A model generated the notes under the pieces. The model did not search any database. It had not been told where the DNA came from and worked only from the letters and a program-made list of their open reading frames with translations. This document shows positions 13,056 to 25,145 of a stretch of DNA of 64,000 nucleotides, one piece after another. Made by a program: the position numbers and the translations under genes. This DNA is from Rhizophagus irregularis (lineage: Eukaryota > Glomeromycota > Glomeromycetes > Glomerales > Glomeraceae): NCBI RefSeq assembly GCF_026210795.1, contig NC_089460.1, positions 930,001 to 994,000 on the forward strand, in the 5' to 3' direction. Every line of letters begins with the position of its first letter. Position 1 is the stretch's first letter.

Positions 13056-14992
13056 TTAAACAAAGTATTAGATGATAATAGGCTGAGTTATTAGTGTTTT
13101 ACTCGTGAATTAGATTTTTAATAAATTTTTTTGCATTACTCGTGAATTAATTTTTAATAAATTTTTTTTGTATTACTCGTAAATTAGATTTTTAATAAAT
13201 TTTTTTTGCAAATTGCATGATGCATATTTTATATCGTTTTCACATGATAGTAGTTTATTTTTTGTCAATTCCAAGTAGTGCAAAAGAATCTTTAAAAAAA
13301 GTATTTATTTTTCAGTTTGCCTAATTATGTCGTTATCATTTCAGTTGTTCATATTAATAATAAAATCAAAATTGTAACAATAAAAATATCAAGATAATTT
13401 GAAAAGATGAATCGTAGTCATTGGCAAAGCCATAAACACAACGGAAACAAGCCCAACAAAGGCTTGAAGAAAAACAATAACAACGGTAGCAAACATAGTA
13501 ACAGTGGCAAGGTTCTTCTCTCATTTATACCGAAACAAATATGGAAACAAATTCGGATCCAAACTTTTTTTTAAAATCGCTAAAATTTAAATTTAAAAGT
13601 CCAAATTTTAAATTTTCAAATTTCAAATTTCAATTTATTATCTTATGACATTTTAATTAATTGAGTATGGTGTTTTATAAATGCTAAATATATAAAATTT
13701 ATTCCGTTAAAATGTTAACAAAAATAAATATTTACCACAATAATTTCTCAGATAGCGTAACTTAGTAAGCGAAAAAATCTTTAATTTTTGTTATTTTTTC
13801 AGTTAAAGCGAAAAAACGAGCATCAATCAATTTAATAACTCGATAAAAAACTCGATTTTCACCGCAGTTGATTTACCACAAAAAAAAAAATTTTAATATT
13901 ATTCTTATATCGCATAATTTAGTTTTAATATATTTTTTCATTTATCATATCTAAAGTCATCAATCAATTTAACTTGACCATTTTAAAATAAAAATCATAT
14001 AAAAACATTTAAATTCAAAATTTTATTATTAAAAAATCCATAAACATTTTGCTATCTAAATTTACAGCTTTTAGAATTATAATCAATAAAATTAATAAAG
14101 GATAAAATAAAAAATATAAGTTACACTTTTAGGATAAATATGTATAACTCTTTTATATTTATTTATTCATATTGTATTAGTATTTACATTAAAAGAAAAT
14201 AATAAAATCTCTAATATAATAATTGTTTTTTATGTGAAAGTAACGTTTATATATGTATATGACTATAACATTTAGATTACTAATTCATGCATATGTGACC
14301 ACAATGTTTAGATTACTAAATTATTTTTTTTGCAGTTTATTAAAATAAAATACATACAAGATAAAATTACAAGTATAAAAACTATTCTAATATAATTAAC
14401 TGACAAACTACTTGTCATATCCCAGGTATTTCATATGTGCACTGTTAGGTAGCTAATTATGCTTAATTAATACATAGCATCTAGAATATTCTATTTTAAT
14501 ATATAATATCCTACTTTTTATATAAGGATACTACAAGACCTACTATATCATGACATTTTGTAATTTTTAAAGAAATAAAAATAAAAAATAAAAGAAATAA
14601 ACCATCTGAACATATCACTTCAAATTTGCTTTGAATCTAATACATCCAATGTTATTTGATCGGAAATTTTGTTTTAAATATAGAATCTTCTTATACAATG
14701 CACAATAAAATAGAAAATTAAACAGTAAAGCAAATTTTATTTAATTCTACTAAAGTAAGAGAAAATTGTTTAAAAATAATTCTATAGATTTGAAAGATTG
14801 TGAATACTTTTTAAAAAAAATACTATTTATCAGATATTTGTATAAATATAAAATAAAAATAAATACTGGTAAGCAACCTTACAAAATACATTACATCTGT
14901 CAAAATAAATTTAATTAGTATTTTGTCATTTTGACGAAAAGTATAATTCAGAAAAAATAAGACTGATTTTCAAAAAAAATCCATTTAACTAA
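13056..14992. other. Intergenic region downstream of Argonaute
   Basis: Just after the stop are three tandem copies of a ~60-bp unit (ATTACTCGTGAATTAGATTTTTAATAAATTTTTTT-like, 13090-13210, broken here for length). The rest is unremarkable A+T-rich sequence apart from the small open frame at 13407. No RNA gene or repeat family recognised. Confidence 0.5.
13407..13574 (+). CDS. Small basic Asn/Lys/His-rich ORF, doubtful
   Basis: A 55-codon frame starts MNRSHWQSHKHNGNKPNKGL and is rich in N, K, G, H and S. Its local G+C is higher than its surroundings, which suggests coding or formerly coding DNA. After GGCAAG the sequence continues GTTCTT, a weak possible donor, so it may be a first exon whose remainder is lost. 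It is low-complexity like the N-terminal tails of some Argonautes and RNA-binding proteins, but nothing identifies it. Confidence 0.25.
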   Translation: MNRSHWQSHKHNGNKPNKGLKKNNNNGSKHSNSGKVLLSFIPKQIWKQIRIQTFF

Positions 14993-15974
14993 TACAGTCA
15001 AACCTCAATGTACCGATACCCTATATACTGATAATTTCTTATATCGATAAATTTTCACTGTCCCATTTCATATTTAATAAAAAAACTTCACTGTACCGAT
15101 ATTATATAAGATTCACGATGTAACGTGTACCGATATTCACCTTTGTCCCTATATAATTGTGTATAATAAAAATGTAATAATAATTAGGTTATACCACATA
15201 TTACATTAAAATTATCAGCTATTTTACATAATGTAAATGCCCAAATTTCTACATGTGACAAATGTTTTATTCTTAAAAATGTTTTTAATAAAAAAACCAT
15301 CGAATAGTTTGTGTTTTACACAAAACATGTATCATGTCTCAACAAGAAAAAAGAAAATCCACCAAAGAGTCCTCTCAACCAAACAAAAGAGTTGTTTTAA
15401 CACATGTGCAGAAGTACCAACTCTGTTTAGATTCTCAAAAAGCACTATGACTTATCCAAACAGAATTTGCCAACTTATATAATATCAAACAAAATACTGT
15501 TTCTAATATTTTTTAAAAAAAAAGATAAGTGGCTTTTTATTAATCCAGATTCAGAAGAGTCAAATAAACAAAGAGAAAAGCAGGTTCATTTTCCCCAAGT
15601 TGAAGAGGCTCTTTCATTGTGGATTACAAATGCACTTTCTGCAAATTTTGTAATTAATGGTGATATCTTGCGCGAAAAAGATAAATTCTTTGCATAGCAA
15701 TTTGAAATTACTAGGTTTTCAGCTTCTAATGGGTGGATGGATAAATTTAAAAAACAGTATAATTTAAAAGAGCATGTTAAGTGGGGTGAAGCAAACAGTG
15801 CACCTCTGAAAACATTAGACGAAAAGAGGAATAAATTGCGTGAAATTCTTAAAAATTATGATTTAAACAATGTTTTTAATTGTGATGAAACAAGTAAGCT
15901 AAATATATTTTAAATAATTTTGAGCACATAATAATTTTTTTTCATTTTTAGGGTTGTATTGGGATTTTGAACTA
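14993..15974 (+). pseudogene. pogo/Tigger-like transposase, 5' part, decayed
   Basis: A TA dinucleotide at 14993 is followed by CAGTCAAACCTC, the hallmark terminus of pogo/Tigger elements. About 340 bases on, a frame beginning MSQQEKRKSTKESS carries a helix-turn-helix DNA-binding region (residues such as KWLFINPDSEESNKQREKQ), then a CENP-B-type second domain and the start of the DDE catalytic domain, FNCDET, followed by an intron and LYWDFELE. Stops interrupt the reading at 15450, about 15513 and 15697, so it is a pseudogene. The frame is destroyed at 15975 by insertion of another element. The 3' half and the right terminus are not found. Confidence 0.75.
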
Positions 15975-16847
15975 GAGCTCCGAACAGGTCAGCCAAATTC
16001 AGGTAACCTAACCTGACCTGACCTGAAATTCAGGTCAGGTATGAGATTTTTAAAAAAAATTCAGGTCAGGTATGAAGATTGACCTGACCTGATTGACCTG
16101 TTGACCTGAAACTATTGATTCTACTATATAATAAAAGTGAGTTGCAGTATTGCGATTCACTTTTTTATATTGATTTTATATAATAAAAGTGAGTTGCGAT
16201 ATTGCGATTCACTTTTTTATATTGATTTTATATAATAAAAGTGAGTTGCGATATCAGAATTCACTTTTTTATGTTAATTCTATATATAAAAGTGAATTGC
16301 GGTATCGGAATTCACTTTTTTATATTGTTTTTATATATAAAAAGTGAATTGAGGTATCGGAATTCACTTTTTTATATTGTTTTTATATATAAAAAGTGAA
16401 TTGAGGTATCGGAATTCACTTTTTTATATTGTTTTTATATATAAAAAGTGAATTGCGGTATCGGAATTCACTTTTTTATATTGTTTCTATATATAAAAAG
16501 TGAATTGAGGTATCGGAATTCACTTTTTTATATTGTTTTTATATATAAAAAGTGAATTGCGGTATCGGGATTCACTTTTTTATATTGATTTTATATAAAA
16601 AAAGTTAGTTGCGGTATTGCGATTCACCTTTTTATACGATTTTAATATAAAAAAGTGAATCGCAATATTTTCAAAAAAAATGTTTTGCACATTTTTTTTT
16701 TGATATTTTAATAAAAATCCTGAAAATTTTAGGTTTCAGTTCAGGTCAGGTCAAACAGATAATCTGATATAACCTGATCTGACCTGACCTGAAAAAAAAT
16801 TTCAGGTCAAGTTTATTAATTAACCTGACCTGACCCATTCAAAACTC
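15975..16847. mobile_element. TIR element with CAGGT-rich subterminal repeats
   Basis: Left end GAGCTCCGAACAGGTCAG and the reverse complement of the right end, GAGTTTTGAATGGGTCAG, are imperfect inverted repeats flanked by TA on both sides (15973-15974 and 16848-16849), consistent with TA target duplication. About 150 bp at each end is built from repeated TGACCTGACC/CAGGTCAGGT, and the centre is an array of tandem hairpins. It is nonautonomous, with no open frame, and is inserted in the pogo-like transposase pseudogene. Confidence 0.75.
16128..16675. repeat. Tandem array of ~10 hairpins, ~54-bp unit
   Basis: Each unit has the form AAAAAGTGAATT, a loop GCGGTATCGG or GAGGTATCGG, then AATTCACTTTTTTATATTG. 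The first units instead carry GTGAGTTGCGATATTGCGATTCAC. Every unit is a perfect or near-perfect stem of about 11-12 bp. It forms the centre of the element 15975-16847. Confidence 0.9.
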
Positions 16848-17059
16848 TAGTAATTACCATTAAAGTCAAGAGGATAGTTTATAAAATTGTTGGAAGGATT
16901 GTTGGAAAAAAAACAGCAACAGCAACATTTAAAAACAAATCTGAAAAATGAAAATGATATCCAAAAAATGACAAAGAAATTTAATAGGTTTTTATCAGGA
17001 ATAAAATCAGGAAGAATATTAGGAAAGAAATCATCAATTTGAGCTTAAAAAGGTAAAAA

Positions 17060-17661
17060 GATGCATAATTAAAAAGTTAATTTTTCAGAAATAGATATGA
17101 AATCTGAAATTCAGAAAATGATAAGTTTTGTATGTTTTGTTATGAAACTTCCATTTTTTTTGTTTATTCTTTAAGAAATGTTCTAACTGAACATTTCTCT
17201 CTTTTTTTTGTAGATTCGGCCAACTTTTAGGAATTTTGAAATTTGGAAAATGGTAAGTTTTGTACTTATTATGAAACTTCTGTTTTTTTTTTGTATTTTC
17301 TTTAAAGAAACATTCTAACTAAATATTTCCTTTCTATTTTGCAGGTTCAGTTATTAGGAATGTAGAAATTTGGAAAATGGTAGGTTTTGTAACATTTTTT
17401 TGTTATGAAACTTCCATTTTTTTTTTAATTAGGGGAAGTTTACTGACATTTCCATTATCTTTTTTTTTTATTAGGCTTCAGGATATTTTGAATTTAGAAT
17501 ATTGATGGGTAAGTTTTACAATAAAATATTACAAAACTTCAACAATTTTTAATATTATTACTAATGGTTTCTTTTTTATTTTTGTAGACTTCAAATCAGA
17601 CACTTGGAATAATTAGATCAGTTGGATCATAAGTTTTATATAGTAATCATAATATAAAACT
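17060..17661 (+). repeat. Tandem exon-like cassettes, array 1 (left part)
   Basis: Units of about 115-130 bp each show a pyrimidine tract ending in TTTTGTAG or TTGCAG, a ~40-base insert (for example one ending GAAATTTGGAAAATG), and then GTAAGTTTTGT followed by TATGAAACTTC. Units begin near 17095, 17215, 17345 and 17475. The boundaries look like consensus 3' and 5' splice sites. No long frame runs through the inserts. The array continues at 19097-20200 beyond two insertions. Confidence 0.65.
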
Positions 17662-17743
17662 AAAGCTCTGAATGGGTTGGTTCAGTGCAGTTTTTTTTCG
17701 GCTCAAGTAGGAACCAAAACTGAATGAAAATCAAACCAGAACT

Positions 17744-17985
17744 AAGGTTGCTTGCTGAAACCTAGAGGTTTAGGCAAGATGGCATTTCGCCGAAAAGTGA
17801 AATTCTGCCAAAACTATATTAAAGTTATATTAAAAAACTGGCAAAACTTTAGAGAATGGTGAAACTGCCAAAACTTATTATAAATGCCGAAACTGCTGAA
17901 ACTCTGCCAAAACTATAATAAATCTATAGTAAAATTTTGACAAAACTAATCGTAGGATTTTGAAGAGGTTTAGACAAGCAACCTT
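17744..17985. mobile_element. Mutator-type MITE, 10-bp target duplication
   Basis: Ends AAGGTTGCTTGCTGAAACC and GGTTTAGACAAGCAACCTT are inverted repeats. The target AACCAGAACT is perfectly duplicated at 17734-17743 and 17986-17995. The interior repeats GCCAAAACT-like motifs. The termini match those of the elements at 42138-47239 and 47281-47500. A duplication of 9-11 bp is typical of the Mutator superfamily. Confidence 0.85.
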
Positions 17986-18019
17986 AACCAGAACTGTCCA
18001 ATTCAGTTCAGTTTTATCT

Positions 18020-18985
18020 GATGTTTAAAAAAATGTGAAAATTAGAATAACTCGGCAATAGCGATCGATAGAAGACAAGCAATAGCTCATTGTAATTGTA
18101 TCAAATCAAGACAATGTAAAATAATTTTTCTAGCCCTGGCTGATCACGAGATAATCAATGCTAAACAATTTTTAAGAAATTAGCGCTAGAATCATATCTA
18201 TTAATCCTAAAGAAATAACCTTGGCATCATTCGATAGATCTTAATGAAACAAATCTAATGAGCCTTTTTTTATTTTTTTATGATCATTACATAACGAGTT
18301 ATCTTAATTTTCACATTTTTTTTAAATTTTTGAATATCAAAAAATAAAAATTCTGATCTAAGATATAACCCATCATCTACTGATTGCATTGGAATGATCT
18401 TTGGCTCATTAGAATCGTCTCAATGAGACGAATTGAATGACAGTAAAATCATGTCTTTAGCATCAGTATATCACGAGATAAATCATGCTAAGCAGTTTTA
18501 GAAAATTAGCATTAGAAAGGGATTTATCAGTGCTAGAGATATGATCTTACCGTCATTCAATTCATCTCATTGAGACAGTTCTAATGAGCTAAAGATTATT
18601 CCAATGCAATCAGTGAATGATGGATTATATCTTAGATCAAAATTTTTATTTTTTGACATTCAAAAATTTAAAAAAATGCAAAAATTAAGATAACTCATTA
18701 TGTAGTGATCATAAAAAAATGAAAAAAGGCTTATTAGATTCATCTTATTAAGACCTATCGAATGATGCCAAGGTCATTTCTCTAGGATCAATAGATACAA
18801 TTCTAGCGCTAGTTTCTTAAAATTGTTTAGCATTGATATCTCATGATCTATTGAAGCTAGAGAAATGATCTTACTACCATTCAATGCGTCTCGATGAGAC
18901 TATTCTAATGAGCTATTGCTCATCTTTATACTATTACTGGTTGCTGAGTTATTCCAATTTTCACATTTTTTCTTAAAATAAAATA
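18020..18985. repeat. Long imperfect palindrome, arms ~470 bp
   Basis: The left arm (about 18020-18490) is repeated in reverse complement on the right (about 18505-18985) with scattered mismatches, centred near 18499 (GCTAAGCAGTTTTAGAAAATTAGC region). Each arm contains shorter dyads, including TCGTCTCAATGAGACGA and GCTAAACAATTTTTAAGAAA TTAGC. It would form a very long hairpin if transcribed. Confidence 0.85.
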
Positions 18986-19395
18986 GAACTGAACTGAACC
19001 AAACGGTTCCAATTCTAAAATCAATCTGAAAACCAAACTGAATTTTTGGTCAGTTTCGGATTGGTTTCTGGTTCAAACTGGAACTATTTGGAGTTTTATA
19101 TAAAACTTTATTTTTTTTAGTTTGAAACATTTCTAATGTTTCTTTTATTTTTTATAGGTCAGGACTTTTAAATTTTAAATCATCAATTTGAAACATTAAA
19201 ATTTAAAAATAGTAAGTTTTGTTGCGAAACTTTACTATCTTTTTTTATTTTTTTATTAATTAAACATTTCTTTTCATTTTTTAGAAATAATTGTTTTTGA
19301 ATATTCAAAAACTTTTTTTTTATTTAATTATATAAATTTAATTAGACAATATATATTAATATAATTATTGTATTTTAGTTCAATCAGGTAAGAAT

Positions 19396-20004
19396 TATAT
19401 ATGAAACTGAAATTGGTTAATTTTGACCTCCAAAATGGTCGAAATGGTTGAAATGATTTTGACTTGAGCCCCTCCAAAAGTCAAAATGGTCGAAATTACA
19501 TCATAGTCATATGATTTTATAGTAAACAATAATATTAAAATTCAAAGTTAACGAACTCCGCATCCAGTGATTCGACTTTTATGATCTTTACATGGTTGGA
19601 TTTAGCTCATTGAGAGGATTTCAATGATATGTATTTCATATTTGTAGCATTAATATTGACGGAGTTATTCACGTTTAAAATTTGGTATTAAATAATCTTA
19701 TAATTTTTATAGTAAACAATAATTTTAAAATTCAAAGTTATCGAACTCCGCATCCAGTGATTCGATTTTTATGATCTTTACGCGGTGGATTCAGCTCATT
19801 GAGAGGATTCCAATGATATGTATTTCATATCTGTAGCATCAATATTGACGGAGTTATTTATGTTTAAAATTTTATATTAAATTATAATTATACAAATCAT
19901 ATGACTATGATGTAATTTTGACCATTTCAACTTTAATTTCAACTTTTGACCTTCCCAAGTTGAAATATTTCTACTTTTGGGTTTTAATTTCGACTTCATA
20001 TATA
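19396..20004. mobile_element. TIR element, 8-bp target duplication, internal direct repeat
   Basis: Ends TATATATGAAACTGAAATT and AATTTCGACTTCATATATA form inverted repeats. The target GTAAGAAT is duplicated exactly at 19388-19395 and 20005-20012. The interior has two direct copies of a ~190-bp unit (about 19510-19685 and 19700-19870), each containing GCATCCAGTGATTCGA and AGCTCATTGAGAGGATT. It is inserted at a GTAAGT-like boundary of exon-like array 1. Confidence 0.85.
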
Positions 20005-20264
20005 GTAAGAATGGTTGCCAAAACTATTTTTTCAAAATTTTAGTTTAGTCAAAATTTAATTTGAAACTATTTTTTATAATAAACTTAATTGCTAAAACTG
20101 TTTTTATGCTTTTCTGAAACTAATTATAATTTAGAAAAGTTTTGAATTTACTAATTTTTTCATTAAAAATAAAGTTTTTGAATTTCAGATTTTTGAATTT
20201 TATTGTTAAATAAGTTTTGGGTAGCAACGCTACAATTAAGTGATTGTCAAAATCACATTTCCAC

Positions 20265-23200
20265 AGGGCCCCTGAATACATATATAATGACCTTGTCGTA
20301 CACTCAGGCTAGATTTTTTTGTGTGTTCATCGTACAGTTACACAATTTGCCTTTTTTGATGGTATTGTGGCTTGACGTTCGAAGTACACTTAATATGATT
20401 ATCAAAAATTTTTTGTTGTACGGTTTATATTAATCTAAGATCAATTCGTAGTACATGACATAAAGAATCGATGTATATGATGTACAATTGAATATAGATT
20501 TGTAGTACATATGATGTACGCGTTATATAATATTTTTATGGTTAGCAATTATAATTTTTTTTTTCAACGTTCTTTGTTTTAAATGTTTTAAATGGAAGAA
20601 AAAACAGCAACAGTGAAACGTAAAGCTTATGTACAAACAAAATTGAATTTTCCTGTAAAAGTAAATGATAGTCCTTCCACAGAGAGAAAGATACAAAAAG
20701 ACAATTCTACACTCTTTATAAATGCTAAACAGGCAATAAAACCAAAAGCCCAAATTAAAACTCAAAGTAATCGAAAGATACCGATACTTGGTGAATTCTT
20801 AAAAGATCCAAAATTAGAAAAACTTAGTAATAATCAAGTTTATTGTCATTATTGTGATACTGGAACGCCTATTACTTTACATCGGATTAATGATGGCTAT
20901 CGATTATGGCAGCATCTTGAAACAAATATGTATAAAGATAACATAATAAATACTGAATCAAATCCTTCCAAAAAACTTCGTACCACTTTTCTGAATTTTG
21001 AAAGTAAACGAAAAGAAACTTTAAATACAGGAATGCATTTAGAATCATCAGGAAAAGGTAATTATTTAATTATTTAATAATGTTCAAAGAATAAAAGTAA
21101 AGAATCTTATCCAAATTCTCTATTTTTAGTGTGCCATGGTTTTTATTCTAAATCATTTGCAGCATTAAGCACGATATGGAACATCAACAGATAAATACAA
21201 AATTTTACGTGATGATAATCTTTTTGATAAAAATGTTAAGGCACATGGATATATCAAAAGCAACGAATGTGAAGGTTATACAACATCCAAATATTGTTCC
21301 AAATGTGGTATTTTAGCACAAATGGATGCTGTACAAAAAAGGAATCGACGTTATCGAACTTATTGCACAAATTGATTGTTTGTTTTTCCTGAAAGAAGGT
21401 CAACCAATACCTGCAAGTATTATTTCTCAATTTGGAGATAGTTGGGCTCAATACGATATCAAAAAGCTGCATGAAACAATAATTACTTCACTTAAACATC
21501 GACCTGGACATACAAAATCAACAGAATTACAACAATTATGCACATATGTTGAAAAAGAAGTATCAGATCATTCCTATTATGTAATAGTTAACAAATATCC
21601 AGCACTTGGACGTATTATTGAAGCAGTTGAGACCCATGGGCTTGAGAATTGGGTTAGCCAATGTATAACCTTTTTAATTGACAAAACATTGGAAGAAAAT
21701 CGACCTATATTTGTTGGAATGGCACAAGCTGTAACAAAAGTTATTGATAAATTGCAACGTGGTGTAACTTCTATGAGAGGAATTGGAGAGTATCATGAAA
21801 GTTTTATTGATTTTTTAGTTGTGCTTATGTCTATTAGCACTTTAGCAACACGTTGGCTCACAGCAAATTTGGCTGGACCAACAATTCGATTTTTACGGCA
21901 TAAAAGAAATGAATCAGATATTTATTATAATATATATGGAATAAATACATCAAGTTTTCCAGATATTATTACAATGTGGCGTAAAGCATATGATTATGCT
22001 GGTCCTACAATATGTGCAAAAGATCAAACAAAAGTTGCAGAATTGATTGAAGTTTGTAAACAGCGGCAAAAATGGATTGGATGTGTGCTATTGAAGATAC
22101 TATAATTCCAACAACAATGACAATAGAGGAACTTCATAATAAAATTAGCAATTTTAAAAAAGCAACATATATTACAGTTTATGCTCTTTCAGCTTGTATT
22201 CCTGGAATACCGCCAATTGTGATTGCTGTCAATCCGTCAGACCAAACGGAAAAAGCAGAAATTAATACACATGATAACAATTTAATTATGAGAGAATTAA
22301 ATCGTGCAGGAGCTATGACAATTGGTTTATATTTTGATGGTGCTACTCTTGATCGGAATTGGTTAGGTGAAGTTTATAGCGAAGATCCAACTTTTACTTG
22401 TGAACTTGCACTTAAAAAGGTAAGATCTTTAATAAAAGATTTTAAATAGCAATAATTAAAATGGACTTTTTTTTATTAGAATACTTCTATATTCAGTAAA
22501 ATGAAATATCCTATAGCCTTACATTTGATGGATAATTCATTACCATTTATTTGTGGAACGGATATTTATCATTGTGTGAAAAAGGGTAAAATATTGTAAA
22601 TATATGCTGTAATTATATTTGATTTTATATAAATAAATTTTTATTTGATTATTAAGGACGAAATATGCATAATAGTGAAACAAGAGTGTGTCCAATTGGA
22701 TATTACATTATGTCTACTGAACATTTGTGGATTTTAAAAGAAAATTCTGAAATTTATTCAGGTTTAACAAGTAATATTCTTAATCCTAAAGATAAGCAGG
22801 CAGATGAATCAGCTGAGAGATTTTTTTCATCATCTGTTTTAAAAGGCAAGTAAAATGTGAAGTAATTTTAGTTAAAAAATACAATTAATAATTTATTTAT
22901 TATTCATAGGCTTTACAGATTATTCTGTGAAAAATAATGATGACGAAATGTATGGTGACACTTGTTACCATTTTTTTTGTGGAATTTTGTTCGAATCATG
23001 GAAATCACATAGCATGGCCCATATAGATCGTGTAGGATTTGCTTGGGACGCATGCATTTTTTTTGCAGGAGTACAACATTTTTTAAAAGCAAATCAAGCC
23101 ACGTGTAATGGAAATAAATTTGGAATATCTTGGCAATCATGCGATGATTTTATCTATCTGGGATTAACCTTGATATTATTAATTCAACAATGGCCAAATT

Positions 23201-25137
23201 TTTATTCAAATTATCCTTTATGTCCGTGGATGATTTCTACTGCCTTTCTTGAGCATATATTTGGCTGTGCACGATGGATTATTGAAGATTTTACCGTACT
23301 AGATTTCTTATCAATGAATGAAAAAATTTTAAAAAATATTATGATTGAAATGAAAGGTTAGTAATTTAACTAAAACTTATTAGTTATTTTAAAAATAATT
23401 AAATTAATTATATATATAATCTTAGGTGATTTAATCAGACCAGATAATAATGATAGTTATAATATCAAATTATCCACAGTTAAAGAAAAATTGCCAAAAA
23501 ATTTGACGGATTTTCCATCAATTTTTGATATTGATAATATGATAGAAAAGGTATATATTACATTATTATCTTATATTTATCCATCATTTATTATTATTAA
23601 TTGTATGTTACTGAAATTTTAGACTTCGTATGCTATGAAAATTATACTTTGCAGTCTTGGCATAGTAGTAAATAAGGAAATTTTTTCAGAATTAATTCAA
23701 CAATCCTTACATTCACTTAAAAAAATAAATAATCATAATATACCTATGGAGAACACAAGTGAAACTGATGAACTTGAGGGTGAATCAGAGGATGAATTGG
23801 ATAATGAATGTGATATTGGCAAATTGCTCACACGACATCAACAACGCATATTGAATAGATCCAAATTTCCTGAACATCTTGACGTTCCTAATAATGATTT
23901 AGATGAAATGGATAATGAAAATACTCAATCAACTTTGGAACTGGATTTTGAGGATAATTTTTTTGAAAAGATAAATAAGGCATTTGGAAAAACTCATGAA
24001 TTGAGTCCATTAGCAATAATGCAAGCAATGTCATATTATCGAGGTAATTTGAATTTAATTTTTTATTATTCTTTATTTTCAATGTTTTAATAAATTATTT
24101 GATACTTTAGAAAAATATGATTACTTTACTCAAAAGGAAAAGAAAAAAGTTGGAAATAAAGCTACACTCAATAAAAATAATCTCACAGTAGTCACTGAAC
24201 TAGGCACAATGGATATTATGGCTGCCGTTCGTCAGAACCGATTAAGTAATACTGAACATCAAGCAAGAACAAAAGGACGAATTACACGATGGAAAACTGC
24301 ATGCAAAAAGGTCTTTGATTCCACAAAAATAAATCCACAATCATCTAAATTCAAAAGAGGAGATTTTTATTATTATTGCGAAAATAGTCATTCTATTGTC
24401 ATTGCTGAAATTATTGCAGTATTTGAGGTAAATTATTTTAAATTTTTATTATTTTTACTAAATTTTTTTATTATTCTTCAAAATTTATGGTTTTTTTACA
24501 AATTTAAGAAACATGGATCAAGCTATGTTCGTGTAGATTTATTATCTGGTTTAAACGAAGGAAAAATTCATGCACGCTTGTATGATCTCAAGCCAGATTC
24601 AGCATGTGAATTTATTCCGATTATAAGCAAAGACCGTACACAATTCACATGTGAGTCTAATCCATTTCGTTTCATTGCACATTTGGGTTCTGTATTAGAA
24701 GAATATCATGGTACTTCTCACTGGTTAGGAAAAACACTAAAATTAGGAGATCTTCAATATGCGACATATTTCCATTTTGTTGGAAAGTCCTGCGAACTTG
24801 AACAATCCATTAAAGAAGCAGAAAAAATAATGCGGATGAGAAAAAATAATGCTAATTCTAACGATGAATAGTTTTAAAATAGTTTTTTTTCCTTCTATAA
24901 CCTTTAGTAGTACATGTGATTTATCAATAAACTTTTGTCGTACATTGTATTTGCTTTTGATTCAACTTTGTCTGTACACTCTATTAGAACGCAAAAATTA
25001 TATATAAATTTATGTAGTACATTTAATAATAAATTTTAAAATATATGTACACTCTTTATTAAAATTTTTATGTACACTTATTATAACTGTCAAGGACGAG
25101 GTTTCATATATGCGCCACAGTGGCATTCAGGGGCCCT
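20265..25137. mobile_element. 4.9-kb TIR DNA transposon, 8-bp target duplication
   Basis: Perfect 13-bp inverted ends AGGGCCCCTGAAT / ATTCAGGGGCCCT at 20265-20277 and 25125-25137 are flanked by exact duplicates of ATTTCCAC (20257-20264, 25138-25145). An uninterrupted relative of the target occurs at about 28441-28500, which confirms the ends. GTAC-containing motifs cluster inside both ends (eight or more at 20295-20522, six at 24905-25080). It carries one frameshifted transposase gene. An 8-bp duplication and AGGG termini fit hAT-type elements, but P- or KDZ-type elements also duplicate 8 bp, so the superfamily is left open. Confidence 0.92.
20592..24871 (+). pseudogene. Transposase of the 4.9-kb element, frameshifted
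   Basis: Coding blocks at 20592-21056, ~21130-21350, 21326-22105, 22072-22449, 22665-22850, 22927-23358, 23635-24042 and 24209-24871 read as one product of well over 1,000 residues, with several GT-AG introns between them. A Cys/His segment (CHYCDTGTPITLH) and SNECEGYTTSKYCSKCGIL suggest DNA-binding fingers near the N-terminus. Candidate catalytic acidic residues are in PTICAKDQTKV, IGLYFDGATLD and STAFLEHIFGCARWI. Frame changes near 21165, 21330 and 22075 (an A-run) break the reading, so it is probably dead. I recall similar proteins in fungal genomes but cannot name the family securely. Confidence 0.75.
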
Positions 25138-25145
25138 ATTTCCAC

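Larger units (their letters stand above)
17663..19096. mobile_element. TIR/foldback element with GGTTCAG-rich ends
   Basis: The left end AAGCTCTGAATGGGTTGG and the reverse complement of the right end AAACTCCAAATAGTTCC are imperfect inverted repeats flanked by TA (17661-17662, 19097-19098). The flanks just inside are rich in GAACTGAACC-type repeats. The interior is a long imperfect palindrome (18020-18985). It is inserted in exon-like array 1 and is itself hit by the small element at 17744. Confidence 0.6.

Noticed and set aside
15975-16847. CRISPR-like interpretation of the regularly spaced repeats
   Set aside because: The spacers are themselves parts of the repeat, the unit is a hairpin, and the genome is eukaryotic.
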